Below, piece by piece: positions 1-11,715 of a stretch of DNA of 64,000 bases. This DNA comes from Bugula neritina (Eukaryota > Bryozoa > Gymnolaemata > Cheilostomatida > Bugulidae). A model generated the notes under the pieces. The model made no database searches and was not told the origin of the DNA. It saw only the letters and a list, made by a program, of their open reading frames with translations. Every line of letters starts with the position of its first letter. Within the stretch, counting starts at the first letter, position 1. The position numbers and the translations under genes were made by a program. The DNA lies in NCBI GenBank assembly GCA_964035545.1, contig OZ037767.1:30370128-30434127 (forward strand). The letters are read 5' to 3'.

Positions 1-407
1 ACACTTCTGATTGAGTGAATTTCATACATCGTATTGTTATAGTATAGCACATGTAACATTAAATTCTCCTTCAGTTATTTATTCATTAATTTTCCAGCCA
101 ACCTGGCATGGATTATGATGCCTATACTTGTACCCTGAGAATCAAATGCTAAGCTAGTTTTATACTCATCCATTGTCATTGGTTAATCGCTTTTATTTTT
201 ATATGGCATTTATATTTATTTGCATCTGGATTAACTGCTTATGCGAGTCAAGAGTCAATTAGAACACTTCTAAACCTGAAAAACCTTTTTATCAACAGAC
301 TCTTCGTGTATATGTGTAGTTCTACTTATCCAGAAAGAAGGAGCACAAAACAGGTCGTGTACGCAATGCCATGCATAATGAGTGTGAAAAAATCTTTCTT
401 TTTTCAG

Positions 408-1648
408 ATCTTTCAGAGACCAAAGTTTCAGAGTTGAGAGGCTTTGCTGAGAATAAGCAAGGATTTATTTTGTTTTTCCAAGACTCTACAAACTCTGAAA
501 CTGAAATCTGTCTCAAGTCTATCAGACCCTACCATGACTCACTGGATTGCTCAGTCAGACTAGTTGATGAGAGCTCATGCAAGAAGCAGACGACAACTTG
601 TCAACTGGACCATAGCAACACCTTGACTACAAGGATTCATGGAAACACAATCTACATGACAGATGGTCACTGTGTTCAATTGATGGGTATGCTGTCTATT
701 TACCGTAAAATATTTTGAACTAAAAGTTTCTAGGTGTATGATTTAAGACTGTATTATATGCTTTTTCTTGTGAAACATATAACTAGAATAGAGCTTTCAA
801 TTAGCTTTCTGGGCCAAAAATAATTTTTTTTACTGTTTTAAGCATTAGAAAGCGAAACAACAATATCGGTGTAATGTTATAATAAAATATCAATATCATA
901 TTGCAATATTGTGCATGAACACATGATTAATTTTGTTGTTACAGACCTCAGTGAGGTGAACATTAGGAGTGTTGCCGGAGAGAGTACAGAATCTATGACT
1001 TCCTCATCAATAACACCTACCTCTAATCCAACTCCCTCAGTTTCAGTAGCTACAGTCACTCTGTCCTCCTCACCACCGGCACCTACATCTAAACCAACCC
1101 ATTCACCATTGCCACCTACATCTCATCTAAATCCCTCATCAATAGCACCTACCTCTAAACCAACTCCTGCAGTTTCGGTAACTAGATTCACTCTGTCTCC
1201 CTCACCACCGTCACCTACGTCTAAACCAACCTCTTCATCTTCTCCAAACATAGTCACTCCACCCTCATCATCTCTGTCACTCATTCCCACACCTTCCACT
1301 AAGAGTTTCACTGGCCAGACCGACTGTGGGAATGAAGGAACACATAACAGCCTCAAAAGCATGATCAGGTTCAGATTCATGAGCTTCACCAACTGCAATC
1401 AGAACCCAGTAACTGGTGCCGTACTACAAATACTTCTACACCAGGTCCTACACGTCCCTGCTAAGAATATGGCTAGTGAATGTGGTATTCTATGTACTGA
1501 CTACCCACATGATTGCTCTGGCTTTGGCTATACTGCTGATGGCGACTGTATTCTGTTCTCTGATTTTGGAAAAATAAAAGTAAAATTATTGAATGCTAAC
1601 TTCGAGAGATGCTACATGAAGGTGGAAGCCCCAAGTGATAGTTGCTAA
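408..1648 (+). CDS. 3' end of a mucin-like secreted/surface protein with PAN-like C-terminus (partial)
   Basis: Two exons are visible: 408-686 (acceptor TTTTCAG, donor GTATGC) and 945-1648 (acceptor GTTACAG, stop TAA). Both junctions are phase 1, and the gene continues upstream of the window. The first exon encodes a Cys-containing segment of about 93 residues that I do not recognise. The second opens with about 110 residues rich in Ser, Thr and Pro in a repeating 'PTSKPT' pattern, typical of an O-glycosylated stalk. It then has a Cys-rich C-terminal region with the spacing of a PAN/apple-like fold (CGILC, CSGFGY, CILFSDF, FERCYMKV). No membrane segment follows, so the visible part is probably extracellular. 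Both exons begin with D-L-S-E, which hints at exon duplication. The assignment to a PAN-like fold is an inference from Cys and aromatic spacing only. Confidence 0.6.
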
Positions 1649-3338
1649 CATGCCATGTATGAAAGCTTGAAGCTTCAACCGAGCTTTTTTGTTGAGGGTG
1701 CATGCATGGTTTTTGTAATGTTCTAGCTGTTGCAATGTTGATTGTTGTGCCAGTTTACTGTAGATCACAGCATGTGTTGAATGGGTCTTGCAAGGTATAT
1801 GCTGTTTGTTTGATTCAAGCAATATTTACACATTGCTAGCTAGCAGTTGCTTATAAATTTGCTGTTTCTTGCTACTTACTAGACTTTTTGTTTTCCCAAT
1901 TTGCTTTTTGGGATAGTGTGGGCAACTCCAAAAAACCATTTTGCTTGCATATAACTAAATAATAGTGTAATTGCATGTGCTACCCTAAGTAAACTGTGAG
2001 AAGTTAACTCCACAAAAATGTGAAACTCACCTATATTTTGAAAGCTGGTAAAGGATTTTGCCTTTTAATTTAAAAATTAAGATGCGTTCAAGACGTTGTT
2101 TGATGCTTAATTGAAGTTACAAAAAGTCTTTGTTGATTTTATTGCTAAGCAGGAAATCACGATAGACTAAGTTTTAGCTTTTATTTTTCAGTCTGTGGTT
2201 TTTACTATTTTTTTAAAGTTGTCTGGTAGTGTAAAGGTGCATAATGTGGTTGGTGTCTAATTATTATTGCAATGCTATATTTTTTTCATTAATTATTTCT
2301 TGTGCTAACATCACAATATCATAATACTGTAATACTATATTAGTTATTTTGTATTATTGTAATATTATATTATTGTTGTTGCTGTACTATTGTGATATTG
2401 TATTAGTGTTAATTTTGTATTATTGCAATATTTTATTTATTATTTTTGTATTGGTATTACAATACGATATTATTAATTTATTTTATGTTGTTGATGTTGT
2501 ATTATTGTGATAAATATATTATTGTAATATCATTATTGTTAATTTTTATTGCGATGTCCGAAACCTATTGCGGTGACAAATATTTACATCGAATATAAAT
2601 GATATAAAATCAAACCTTGCTACAGCTATTCCTGCAGCATTAGTGAAGCGTGCAACATTATTGGATTTGTAAACGAAACTTGACTTCAGTGTTCATGCTG
2701 AGACAACTTCGAACATAAACTTCGGATAATTTATTGGCATGGAGTAACACAATGCTACAAATATGACTTGTTGAACTAGAAAAGTTTAATTCAGTAAACA
2801 TATAAGATATATATATCTTATTGATTATAGCAACGCTATAGAAGTAACCTATCAGCACTTCACAAAATCTTAATTACTATTACATATATAAGAGCTACAA
2901 AATGGGAAACTATTACTTCAAAATTTTTTGTATATATCATATATTTTGTGTACAAATAATAAAAAATATACATGTTATCCATTCTAAAAACAAAATAAAT
3001 AACTTTAACCATGTTAAAATCAGATCAGCTTCAGTATACCTTCAATAAATAGCTATTAAAAAGCTTTAATGTTCTCATGTCAACAATATATCATTATTGT
3101 AATAGTAATAGTTATTGCTGATAACACATCTATTTATTGAATATAATTATATAATAATATATTATTGTCTTGTAGGTTACCTTCCCTCTACTAACAATTA
3201 AGCTGTCTTAAGTAGCTAGCAACTTGCATTTGGATAACAATATAAGGATTTCGTGCTAATTCTACTTTCGTTATAAAAATAGAAACATCCAATGATCATG
3301 TGACTGTGTCGAGTTGGATGCCAACTTCTGACGTACAC
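1649..3338. other. Intergenic, AT-rich, no gene seen
   Basis: This stretch separates the plus-strand mucin-like gene from the end of the minus-strand EFHD gene, so the two genes converge on it. It holds runs of TATTATTG-like low-complexity DNA (about 2270-2560) and AT-rich sequence. The only open frames are short and lack coding character. Confidence 0.6.
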
Positions 3339-6300
3339 TTAACTTTGTGAGGTGAAAATAGAAGCTTTTGCCTTGAAATCTGCTCTCCGCTGTTTTTTCT
3401 CTTCAGCTTGCTGCCGTTTTTCTTCCTGTTCTGCTTTGATTTCCTCTTCAAATTTGGCTCCTTTTCGCTGCTCATTGATCTACAGTAGACAGTAACGTCT
3501 GCAGTGTTTAATGCAATAGTGACCAGTAATACTGCTAGAGTGACTAGTAGTACTGCTAGAGTGACTAGTAGTACTACTAGAGTGATCAATAGTACTGCAA
3601 GCATGACCAATAGTACTGCTAGAGTAGTACTAATAGTACAACTCCAGCATTTAGTACAACATCTCCAGTAGTTAGTAGTAGTACAATGAAGTAATTAGTG
3701 CTGATAAAGTAGGGATTTCTGCACCTATTATAAATTACTACCAGCAAAAAGTTAGAACTGCTTATAGTTATTACTAGTACCATGCTTATTCTGGTCTAGT
3801 TACTAGTAATAGTACTAGCACCTAGTACTAATGACTAGTACTAATAACTACATAGTACTAGTAAATAGTACTAATGACTAGCACTAGTTACTAATTACTA
3901 TTACCCTTATATTTTAATCTTTGCAATTGTGAAAAACACAACTAGAGCTGTGCCAGTGCTGTGAAACGGAGAACTAGGAAAAGTCTACCATACATAGTTA
4001 CAAGGAAACTAGTACTAGTAACTGGCTACTTATAGCACTAGTAGCTGAACTCTATATAATACCTTGGCTTGAAAGAATTGAGAAGCTCCGCTGACCCCAA
4101 CTTCATCAACATTGACTTCTGAAATTTGACTGTAGAGCTCTTGTAGCCCCGAGCAGTGATCCAACTCGCCGGCCATAGCCTTTCTGAATATCAGTAGGAA
4201 CTACAATACATGGTTACATAAAGTATCAACATGACTGAGAATGAGGTACAAAATATTATATGATGATGCATTTTAGTATTATAATCAATATAATACTTTG
4301 CTTTGAACGTGAGTTTTAGGAGTTGTCTGTTCTCTACATATGTGAGTTTTATTGGCCAAGTTCGTATGTCTGTTATTTCTAGCGAACTTTTTCAATAATA
4401 ATTCTAGTTTCAACTATAAGTTTGGTTTTGATATAAAACTATGTGCACATATCAATGTCAATCTAGATTCACTGTATATAACTACAAGCACTGTGTATAA
4501 TCTGTGTATGTAGATTATATATGGAGTAAAGCCGGGAAAGTGTGATATGCAACCAGCAACTGACAAATACTTCAACTGATGCACGGATGCAGTAAGACCT
4601 TTCAATGTGTCTAAAAGTCCATTAACTAGTGAATGAGCTGTTAGAATGTCTAATACAATTGGTAAATGGTGGGTTGAACTATGAGTTCTACATTCAAAAG
4701 AGAACTGGTGGCTAGTTTATCTAACAGAGTCAAAATACTAATCTCACAGAGAGCAAGGTGAAGTTGGTTGTAAACTGCAGCTACATTATCCCATTCACCT
4801 TAATACAGTTGAAAATACAACTGATTAACACAAGAAGTGAATCCATTAAGAAAAAAGAAGGATGTGGTTAATTAGAGCAAGGCAGCTTTCAGTGGCAGCA
4901 TCTATTCACTTATCTGACTCATTGATTAATCATAATAATTACTCAAGCAAAACAAATACAGGCATTGTAGTTGAGTGCAAAATGAAGGTAGTAGAAGCAT
5001 GGGCCGTGCCTAATGGCAATATATGTAAATCGGTTTTAGTAATCATTTCCCATTTCAGTATAGCAGGCAGAAATTTTCTTTAATGGCAAAAACATATTAA
5101 AAGTTGAATGCCCAGCAACAATGCTAATGTCTCTGGTGTGAGTTTGAAATCTGCCTGCTTCAAGAGTTAAACAACAGCTTCAATTATCTATAGCCGTATT
5201 TTTGAGATTTTAGGAAATCACATACTTCTACAACTCACGCGCAGCTCTTCTAAAATCTGCATAGCCAAATCACAAGACATAAACCCAATATAACAGACAA
5301 AACAATTTCAAATCTTCTAAATATGTACCTAATGGAACAACTTCTTCAAAATGTTTAGCTAAACTGTAATTTGAGGTGAATAGGAATTCAACCATTTAAA
5401 TTCTGTTAAATTTTAGGGTCATCAGGGTGCATATTTAGAGAGAACAACACAAAACCAATTCAGATAACAGATACTGTCTTATTGAACTCAGAAAAATGTG
5501 AATGATTCATATAATGTATCAGTAAAGATATCAGAATACAATAACAGCATGATAAATATCATTAGTACTAACACTATTAGTATTAATGTGATCACTACTA
5601 CCACTACTACTAATGCCACTATTGCTAGTGATACTACTTCTACTGCTACTATTGCTACAGCTACTACAACTACTAGTATTACTGCTACTACCACTACTAG
5701 TATTACTACTATTACTGCTACTGCTGCTACTACTACTGCTACTGCTGCTGCTGCTACTACTACTACTACTATCACCAATGCTACTATTGCTAGTGATACT
5801 ACCAGTGCTACTACTACTAGCACTACTGTTACTGCTACTACTACTAGCACTACATACAACTACTGCACTACTATTAAACTATTAGTACTACACTTAGAAA
5901 CAGGCAACTCATATTAGCAAGTGAAATGTCAGAAAACAAGCCAAGTGTGACAAAAAGTCAAGCAAAATGTTTTCCTCAACCAGATGCGTGATAAACTAGG
6001 ATACAATGACTACAACAGATAAGTTAATGACTTCATTGCCAATTGCCATTATCACACAAATAATATAGCTATTGTATTATACACAACGGGGCTAATGACA
6101 ACATCTCCCATAATCAGCCTGCTATCTTCAATATAATGCAATACAAAAACAGTCATTGTTATAAAAAATGCAAATGTTGAAAGGGTTCACAGACAACTGA
6201 ATTAACTATAAGCAAAAGCTTCCAATCTTGAGTTATATTGTAAGTAGAAGAAAGAGTGAATGAAGACTCTAGGCAGTGTGTAATACCAGTATATAGTACT

Positions 6301-9300
6301 AGCAATATGAGTATAAAGTGTACTACCAGCATGAGAGTGCTAAGAAATGGACACTATGAATATACTACCAGATTATGTAATAAGGCAGGATATCTCTCAC
6401 CATTCACCACAGAGATTGTAGTTCACAGGATTAGTGTAACCACAGTATACATGACTATTATAATAAAGTAATTTGCATGTAACCAAATCCCTGCTGTGTT
6501 CATGAAATGTGTTGATAATATTACATATCCTAGGACCTAGAATCTATATGCATCAATGTATTGCAGTAATGTATACTAGTAATGCATTGCAGTAATGTAT
6601 ACTAGTAATGCACTGCAGTAGTGTATTGTAGTAATGTACTGTATATTATAGTAATGCACTGCAGTAGTGTCTTAGCAATGTGTACTAGTAATGCATTGTA
6701 GTAATGTATAGTAGTAATGCACAGCAGTAGTGTATTGTAGTAATGTATGGTAGTAATGTACTGTAGTGTTGTATAGTAGTAGGGGAGAGTGGGGCAGATT
6801 GAGACTAGGGTTGATTGAGACAAGTGAATTTTAGAATGAAATTGAGAGTTGTCTTGCATGTTCTTTGTTTTGTGAGGTACAAATTGTGACTACTTCCTGT
6901 AAGAAAATTGTCCATGTGCTGAAACCAAGGTAAGTTTATATTTTAACAATACCACTTTTTAAAGATATTTTTGGTGGAGCCTAGCAATTTTTGAGAGCTT
7001 ATAACTTTAGCATTTGCTAGTTTATCAGTTGAAACTTTATAAAAATAAAAAAGCTATTTGTATACTGCAACTTTTCAAATTATCATGGATGCTCTTCGAT
7101 TAGTTCTCACCATGTGGTAGTGTGAACTCACTGCTATCATTTACGTTCCAGTGGGTAGATTGAGACATCTTTATTGTGGGTAGTTTGAGACTTGTCTCAA
7201 ACTGGACACATTATATATGTAATATATGTGAGTTGTCTCATTCTACCCCATTTGGGTAATTTGAGACTTAGTCTCAAATTACCCAAGGCTGAGCCTGAAA
7301 CTACCCACATATGTGGCCCACATTGCATATTTTTCCGAACAAATTTAGATAACTTGATAAGTCAAATTGGATGTTTACTATCAAATTTAACTTTTTAGAT
7401 ACTGCCACTATGCCTAGAAACTACAAAAGAAAGCGAGAGAGGACTGAGGAGTCAACAATGGAGCTGGCCGTTGAGCTTGTTGTAAAAGATGGTTTTACGC
7501 TGAGGAAGTCGTCTGAAAGAACAGGTGTCCCATTTCAGACCCTTCAACGTTATGTAAAAAAGGTTAGAGATAACCCAGGACATCGAGAATTCAAGCCAGT
7601 ATACAAGAAGAGAGTTCTCGATTCACAGCTGGAAGGCGAAATGTCAGAATACCTGATTACTTGCTCAAAGATGAACTATGGCTTGACATTGAAAGATGCA
7701 CGAGTTCTTGCTTTTGAATTAGCTAAAGCGAATAATCTAGCAGTGCCAGATAATTGGCACACTCACAAAATGGCAGGTCGAGACTGGATGGCTGCATTCC
7801 TTGATCACCACCCCCTGAGTTTGCGTAAACCAGAAGGGTGCAGCTTGGCTCGCAACAATGCATTTAACAAAGATAATGTAAACACTTTTTACTCTAACTT
7901 GAAAAACGTCTATAAAAAGTATCCCTCATTAACTGACGGCACACGCATCTATAACTTGGATGAAACTGGATTGACCACAGTTGGGAACACTGGTAGAGTT
8001 ATAGCTCAAACTGGTGAAAGGCAAGTTGCTCAAGTTCAAACTGCTGAACGCGGTTCTTTGGTTACTGCTTGCTATATTGTCAGTGCTGCAGGGATGAGCT
8101 TGCCTCCGGTCATGATTTTCCCGAGAAAGAACTTCATACCACGAATGACCGTTGGAGCCCCGACTGGCACTGTCGGGCTAGCTGCTAAAAGTCCATGGAT
8201 GACTGGAGAGCTCTTTGTTCATGTGCTGAACCACTTCATTAATCAAACGGGAACATCTAAAGAGAACCCTACCCTCCTTATTATGGACAACCACTGCAGC
8301 CACATTGCACCCAATGTGTTGAAGCTAGCAAAGGAAAATGGCATTGTCATACTAACATTGCCTCCTCACTGTACACATCGACTGCAGCCTTTGGATATTG
8401 GAATATTTGGACCTTTGTCAACATACTACAATCAAGCTATCTCTAAATACCATCTCATGAATCCAGGAGTTAAAATTGATATCTACAATGTTGCCCAATT
8501 TCTTGGGGATGCTCATAGCAATGCTCTAACTATAAAGAACATTCAAAACTCATTCAAAGCAGTTGGAATATTTCCGTTTGACAACAATGTTTTCACGGAT
8601 GCAGATTTCCTTCCAAGCCGTGTTCAGGAGAATTCAACAAGTGTCACAGAAGGTGCAAACAATGAGCTGATGGCAAGCAACGCTGACAAACCTACCACAT
8701 CTACAGCACTTGCTAACAGTGACAATGGTATTGCAGAATGTCACGGTGAGATAGAAAAGAAGAAATCTCCAGAAATGGTTCGACCATATCCATCAAAGGA
8801 ATCTGATAAGTTGCACTCTGCTAAAGGTAGAAACAAGAAACGGAAAAGTACTGTGTTTACTCTATCACCTATGGTCGAGCCAGCAAACAAAACCACTTCA
8901 TTCGTCAAGGCTTCAAAGAAAAAATCAGCTAGGAAACTGATGAAGGATGCAGGCTTATCGAGCTCCGATGAAGAGGATATGCCTCTTGCAAAAATGATCA
9001 AGGCAGGAATGGTGCAAGACAACTCTGATGATGAATACGATGAATATGCTGACGGAATCAAGGAAACCGAAGATATTGTGGTAATTGATTTAGATGTAGA
9101 GATGAAAGGCAGATGTGATGAAGGTGATTTTTGCTTGGTAGAGTACACATCCAATGAAACCCAAAAACTGTATTATGTTTCAAAAGTGCTAGAAAACAAG
9201 GAAGGGCAAGGTGTTGTAGTCAGCAGTATGAGAAAGTCTAAACTGTCCACCGACGACGTGACAAGATTTGTAGTACCTCAAATATCTGACATTAATTTGA

Positions 9301-11715
9301 TTGAGCTTCAGCAAATCAAAGCACTTTTGCCAAAGCCAGCCACTTTTGGAGGAACAGCAAGGCAAAAGTCCACCTACAGTTTTCCTACAGTGGTATTCCC
9401 TGTTAACATAAACTTGAGATAAATAGACTAGGATGTACATGTACAATTACCTGTACCATAATTAGCCTATAAACTGAAATAAAACTTCTTGTCTCATTCT
9501 ACCCACATATTTATTTCCACTTGTCAATGTTTCATAGCTAGTCTCAATCTACCCCATCAACAAAATCATTGTCTTAGTTTACCCATACATGTTGTCTCAA
9601 TCTACCCTCCGTAATTATGGTGGGGCAATTTGAGACAGAAATTTCAACTTTAATTTATGTGAAAACAATAAATGCAACAACAAAGAATATTCTGGTGATG
9701 AAAGTAAATTGCAATAGCAGTAATTTTTGATGGTTTTAATTTAAATACATGAAAATGATTTTAAGATAGAGCCAACTGTAAAAACCTGTCTCAAACTACC
9801 CCACTCTCCCCTAATGCACAGCAGTAGTGTATTGTAGTAATGTATGGTAGTAATGTACTGTAGTGTTGTACTGTAGTAATGCACTGCAGTAACTAACCTC
9901 TCTAAAACTAATTTTGCCGTCATTGTCTTCATCCACCTCTTTAATCATTGCCTTAAGTCCTAAATGGGTTTGGGGGCAGCCTAGCTTCTCCATCATTACT
10001 TTCAGCTCATTAAAGTCTATGAACTTGTCATGCCCTGTGTCGTAGCTACAAAATACAACTTAGTAAATGTGACACAAGTTAATTAATTGCTTCACAAAGT
10101 AATGTAAGTTACAGAGTACTATAGTAGGCCATATCTTTATTCACTTTACCGAGTAGCAAAGAGGAAGGGCGTGATGCAAACCCCCTACTGCCTGTTGTAA
10201 TAACATTACCAGCAAATTACCAATTCCTACTTCCTCTTTGTAAAGGGAACAAATATTACTACTAAATACTGACTAGTCTACTCAGGTGCCCTTATTTACT
10301 ACCTAAGAATGTGAAGAAATAACCAGGATATATGAGGCTGAGTCATCACCTCTGTCAGTCAACAGTCCCACATCATGAGTCATGTACTTGTTGTTGTTTA
10401 CTGCATCTATATCTAGTCTAATGGGTATAATATATCATAATGGTTTCTTAATGAGGTCTTGAGGGTTTATGGAGATCAAATGATACCACAGAATTGAAGT
10501 TATATAAGTATTAGTAGAAGAGTTTATGGTACAAAACAACCTACTAGAAGAGTTATGAGTACAAGATAACCTACCTAGAAAAATTAAGGATGCAAGACCA
10601 CCTACTAAGAAGAGGATAAAAGACTACCTCACTAGAATTTCGATGTGTTATAATACTATTTTTATCCCAAGTTGTTATTGATGGCGCTACATCAACATGA
10701 GTTTTGGCAGGCAGGTTGCAGTACGTGCATATTGCAAAACGTTACATAATATTAAAGAATACAGTAGTAGCTGAAAATATCATACTGCAATGTAGAATAT
10801 CTTTGTTCATTTGTGGCCATAGCACTATACCTTGTAGCCTTTGGAACAAATCAAAACAACATAAATTGTTTTACAAGAAAACATCATCTGCAGAAAATAT
10901 GCTAGTAATTTAGACCAGGGCATGCCTGGCTGTGAAAGTTGTGTGTTTTATAGCTTTCTACTGAAATGTTTAGATAAGCCGAGTAGTGTGATATAAATGA
11001 TCCCATCTTGTAGGCATAGTTGCATGTCAGTTGTATTGTCAAAAGAAACAATACCTCACTGGAGGGGGATATGGCACAGCAGCTAGATTACAATTAGAAA
11101 TAGGATATTGTGCTAACAGCAATGAGTTAACAGTTGAGGTGTTGAGTAACACTGAAATTGAGAAAAGCCTGTGTTCTAGATAAGAAATGTAGCAAAATAA
11201 GTCATGTTCTCTCGAGAAGTTTTTAACCCCAGCAAAACAGAGTTCATTAAGAAATTAATTGCGAAATGATGTGAGGTGAATACTATCACTATGTGCTTGC
11301 TACCGATACATGCTGGATACAAATGTTAGCTGAGTTCTGATCTCTACTAGCTATTTGAGGTGGGGGTGGAAGTATGAAACTTTTTATGCATTTCTTGAAC
11401 ATGCAACTATTCATACCACAATTTGCTATATGCCATCCCATACCACTTACCAGTATGGGTAGAGTTTGAATGTTGGAATCATAAAAATCCTATGAAAAAT
11501 GTGTTTTCTCCTAAAAATAGTACCTCGAGCAAATAAACTCACCGTTTAAATGTGGCCTCGTATGATTGGATTTCTTTCCTGCTGAACTCTGGAAACTCTG
11601 TGTAGGGGTTGAACACTTTCATAGAAGGCATGGCTTTTGGTGCTTCACCATCTTCCGGGACTTCGTTGAGGAGGTTTCTTCTGTTCAGCTTATTTGCCAG
11701 CTCATCGGTAGCCAT
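3339..11715 (-). CDS. EFHD2: EF-hand domain protein D (swiprosin, EFHD1/EFHD2-like)
   Basis: Four exons join in frame on the minus strand: 11543-11715, 9898-10045, 4063-4200 and 3339-3479, giving 199 residues. The start is MATDELANKL, close to the start of animal EFHD2 proteins. The conserved VFNPYTEFPEFSRKEI block is followed by two EF-hands: loop 1 (about residues 60-71, DTGHDKFIDFNE) and loop 2 (about 96-107, DEDNDGKISFRE), both with calcium-ligand residues. The block between them, MMEKLGCPQTHLGLKAMI, is diagnostic of the family. FLLIFRKAMAGEL follows, then a charged Glu/Lys/Arg C-terminal coiled coil. Swiprosins are cytosolic calcium sensors that bind actin. The length matches, allowing for a shorter N-terminus than in vertebrates. 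Intron 2 (4201-9897) holds a complete pogo transposon and repeat arrays. EFHD1 versus EFHD2 cannot be separated here. Confidence 0.93.
3500..3900. repeat. TAGTACT-rich tandem repeats in EFHD intron 3
   Basis: Short degenerate repeats of the type TAGAGTGACTAGTAGTACTGC and ACTAGTACTAATAACTA fill much of the 583 bp intron between EFHD exons 3 and 4. The open frame over 3487-3610 on the minus strand is produced by these repeats. Confidence 0.75.
5565..5885. repeat. ACT/GCT trinucleotide microsatellite in EFHD intron 2
   Basis: About 300 bp of imperfect ACT trinucleotides with interspersed GCT. It leaves several frames open on both strands (poly-Thr, poly-Leu and poly-Val readings). None of these is a gene, because the composition is a direct product of the triplet repeat and the stretch lies inside a confidently modelled intron. 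Confidence 0.9.
6540..6781. repeat. GTAGTAATGCA minisatellite, left of the transposon
   Basis: Tandem variants of GTAGTAATGCACTGCAGTA lie in EFHD intron 2. A 59-bp segment at 6715-6773 is repeated exactly at 9812-9870, on the far side of the transposon. If the transposon is removed, the two copies become adjacent units with a period of 65 bp. The insertion therefore split an existing array. Confidence 0.8.
7135..7290. repeat. Left subterminal repeat cluster of the pogo element
   Basis: Copies of the terminal motif occur at 7151-7166, 7176-7191 and 7252-7267 (GTGGGTAGATTGAGAC and variants). Reverse-orientation copies lie near 7191-7206, 7232-7250 and 7269-7284. Adjacent copies form perfect or near-perfect palindromes, such as TTTGAGACTTGTCTCAAA. 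Confidence 0.8.
7410..9422 (+). CDS. Pogo-family transposase (HTH_psq + CENP-B HTH + DDE_1)
   Basis: A single-exon frame of 670 residues from MPRNYKRKRER. An in-frame ATG lies 13 codons upstream, but this start matches the usual basic N-terminus of pogo transposases. Residues about 15-60 look like a Psq-type helix-turn-helix (FTLRKSSERTGVPFQTLQRY). About 70-150 corresponds to the CENP-B-type DNA-binding half (DWMAAFLDHHPLSLRKPEG). The DDE_1 catalytic domain follows, with acidic residues at D184 (IYNLDETG), D293 (LIMDNHCSH) and D329 (LQPLDIGIFGPL), a DD35D spacing. The C-terminal 230 residues are basic and acidic low-complexity sequence, then a small folded block (FCLVEYTS, LYYVSKVLENKEGQG) seen in other pogo-like proteins. 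No disabling mutation is visible. The enzyme would cut and re-insert its own element in the nucleus. Confidence 0.95.
   Translation: MPRNYKRKRERTEESTMELAVELVVKDGFTLRKSSERTGVPFQTLQRYVKKVRDNPGHREFKPVYKKRVLDSQLEGEMSEYLITCSKMNYGLTLKDARVLAFELAKANNLAVPDNWHTHKMAGRDWMAAFLDHHPLSLRKPEGCSLARNNAFNKDNVNTFYSNLKNVYKKYPSLTDGTRIYNLDETGLTTVGNTGRVIAQTGERQVAQVQTAERGSLVTACYIVSAAGMSLPPVMIFPRKNFIPRMTVGAPTGTVGLAAKSPWMTGELFVHVLNHFINQTGTSKENPTLLIMDNHCSHIAPNVLKLAKENGIVILTLPPHCTHRLQPLDIGIFGPLSTYYNQAISKYHLMNPGVKIDIYNVAQFLGDAHSNALTIKNIQNSFKAVGIFPFDNNVFTDADFLPSRVQENSTSVTEGANNELMASNADKPTTSTALANSDNGIAECHGEIEKKKSPEMVRPYPSKESDKLHSAKGRNKKRKSTVFTLSPMVEPANKTTSFVKASKKKSARKLMKDAGLSSSDEEDMPLAKMIKAGMVQDNSDDEYDEYADGIKETEDIVVIDLDVEMKGRCDEGDFCLVEYTSNETQKLYYVSKVLENKEGQGVVVSSMRKSKLSTDDVTRFVVPQISDINLIELQQIKALLPKPATFGGTARQKSTYSFPTVVFPVNINLR
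9485..9640. repeat. Right subterminal repeat cluster of the pogo element
   Basis: Reverse-orientation copies of the terminal motif (GTCTCAATCTACCC variants) occur at about 9490, 9541, 9572 and 9594. A forward copy (GTGGGGCAATTTGAGAC) lies at about 9620. They mirror the left cluster and follow the transposase stop codon. Confidence 0.8.
9812..9892. repeat. GTAGTAATG minisatellite abutting the EFHD exon 2 donor
   Basis: This is the right-hand remainder of the array interrupted by the transposon. Its last unit (ATGCACTGCAGTAA) ends directly at the splice donor of EFHD exon 2; on the minus strand the donor reads GAG|GTTAGTTACTGCAG. Confidence 0.8.
10046..11542 (-). other. EFHD intron 1
   Basis: A 1.5 kb intron between the two 5' coding exons of EFHD. 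I see no additional exon or RNA. An open frame at 10704-10913 (+) has no recognisable domain or coding bias. Confidence 0.7.

Larger units (their letters stand above)
6782..9811 (+). mobile_element. Intact pogo/Tigger-type DNA transposon with 24-bp terminal inverted repeats
   Basis: The ends are inverted repeats of about 24 bp, 6782-6805 and 9788-9811. They begin GGGGAGAGTGGGG and end TTGAGAC when read inward, with two mismatches. A TA dinucleotide flanks both sides (6780-6781 and 9812-9813), which is the target duplication expected for the Tc1/mariner-pogo superfamily. One uninterrupted transposase frame fills 7410-9422. Near both ends there are about ten further copies, in both orientations, of a GGGTAGATTGAGAC-like motif, which probably are transposase binding sites. 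The intact frame and matching ends suggest recent mobility. The element lies in EFHD intron 2, antisense to that gene. Confidence 0.93.

Noticed and set aside
5488-5917. Three overlapping long frames (poly-Thr/Ser, poly-Leu, poly-Val)
   Set aside because: Direct products of the ACT/GCT triplet repeat inside EFHD intron 2.
10704-10913. 69-codon frame in EFHD intron 1
   Set aside because: No domain, and it lies inside a confident intron on the other strand.
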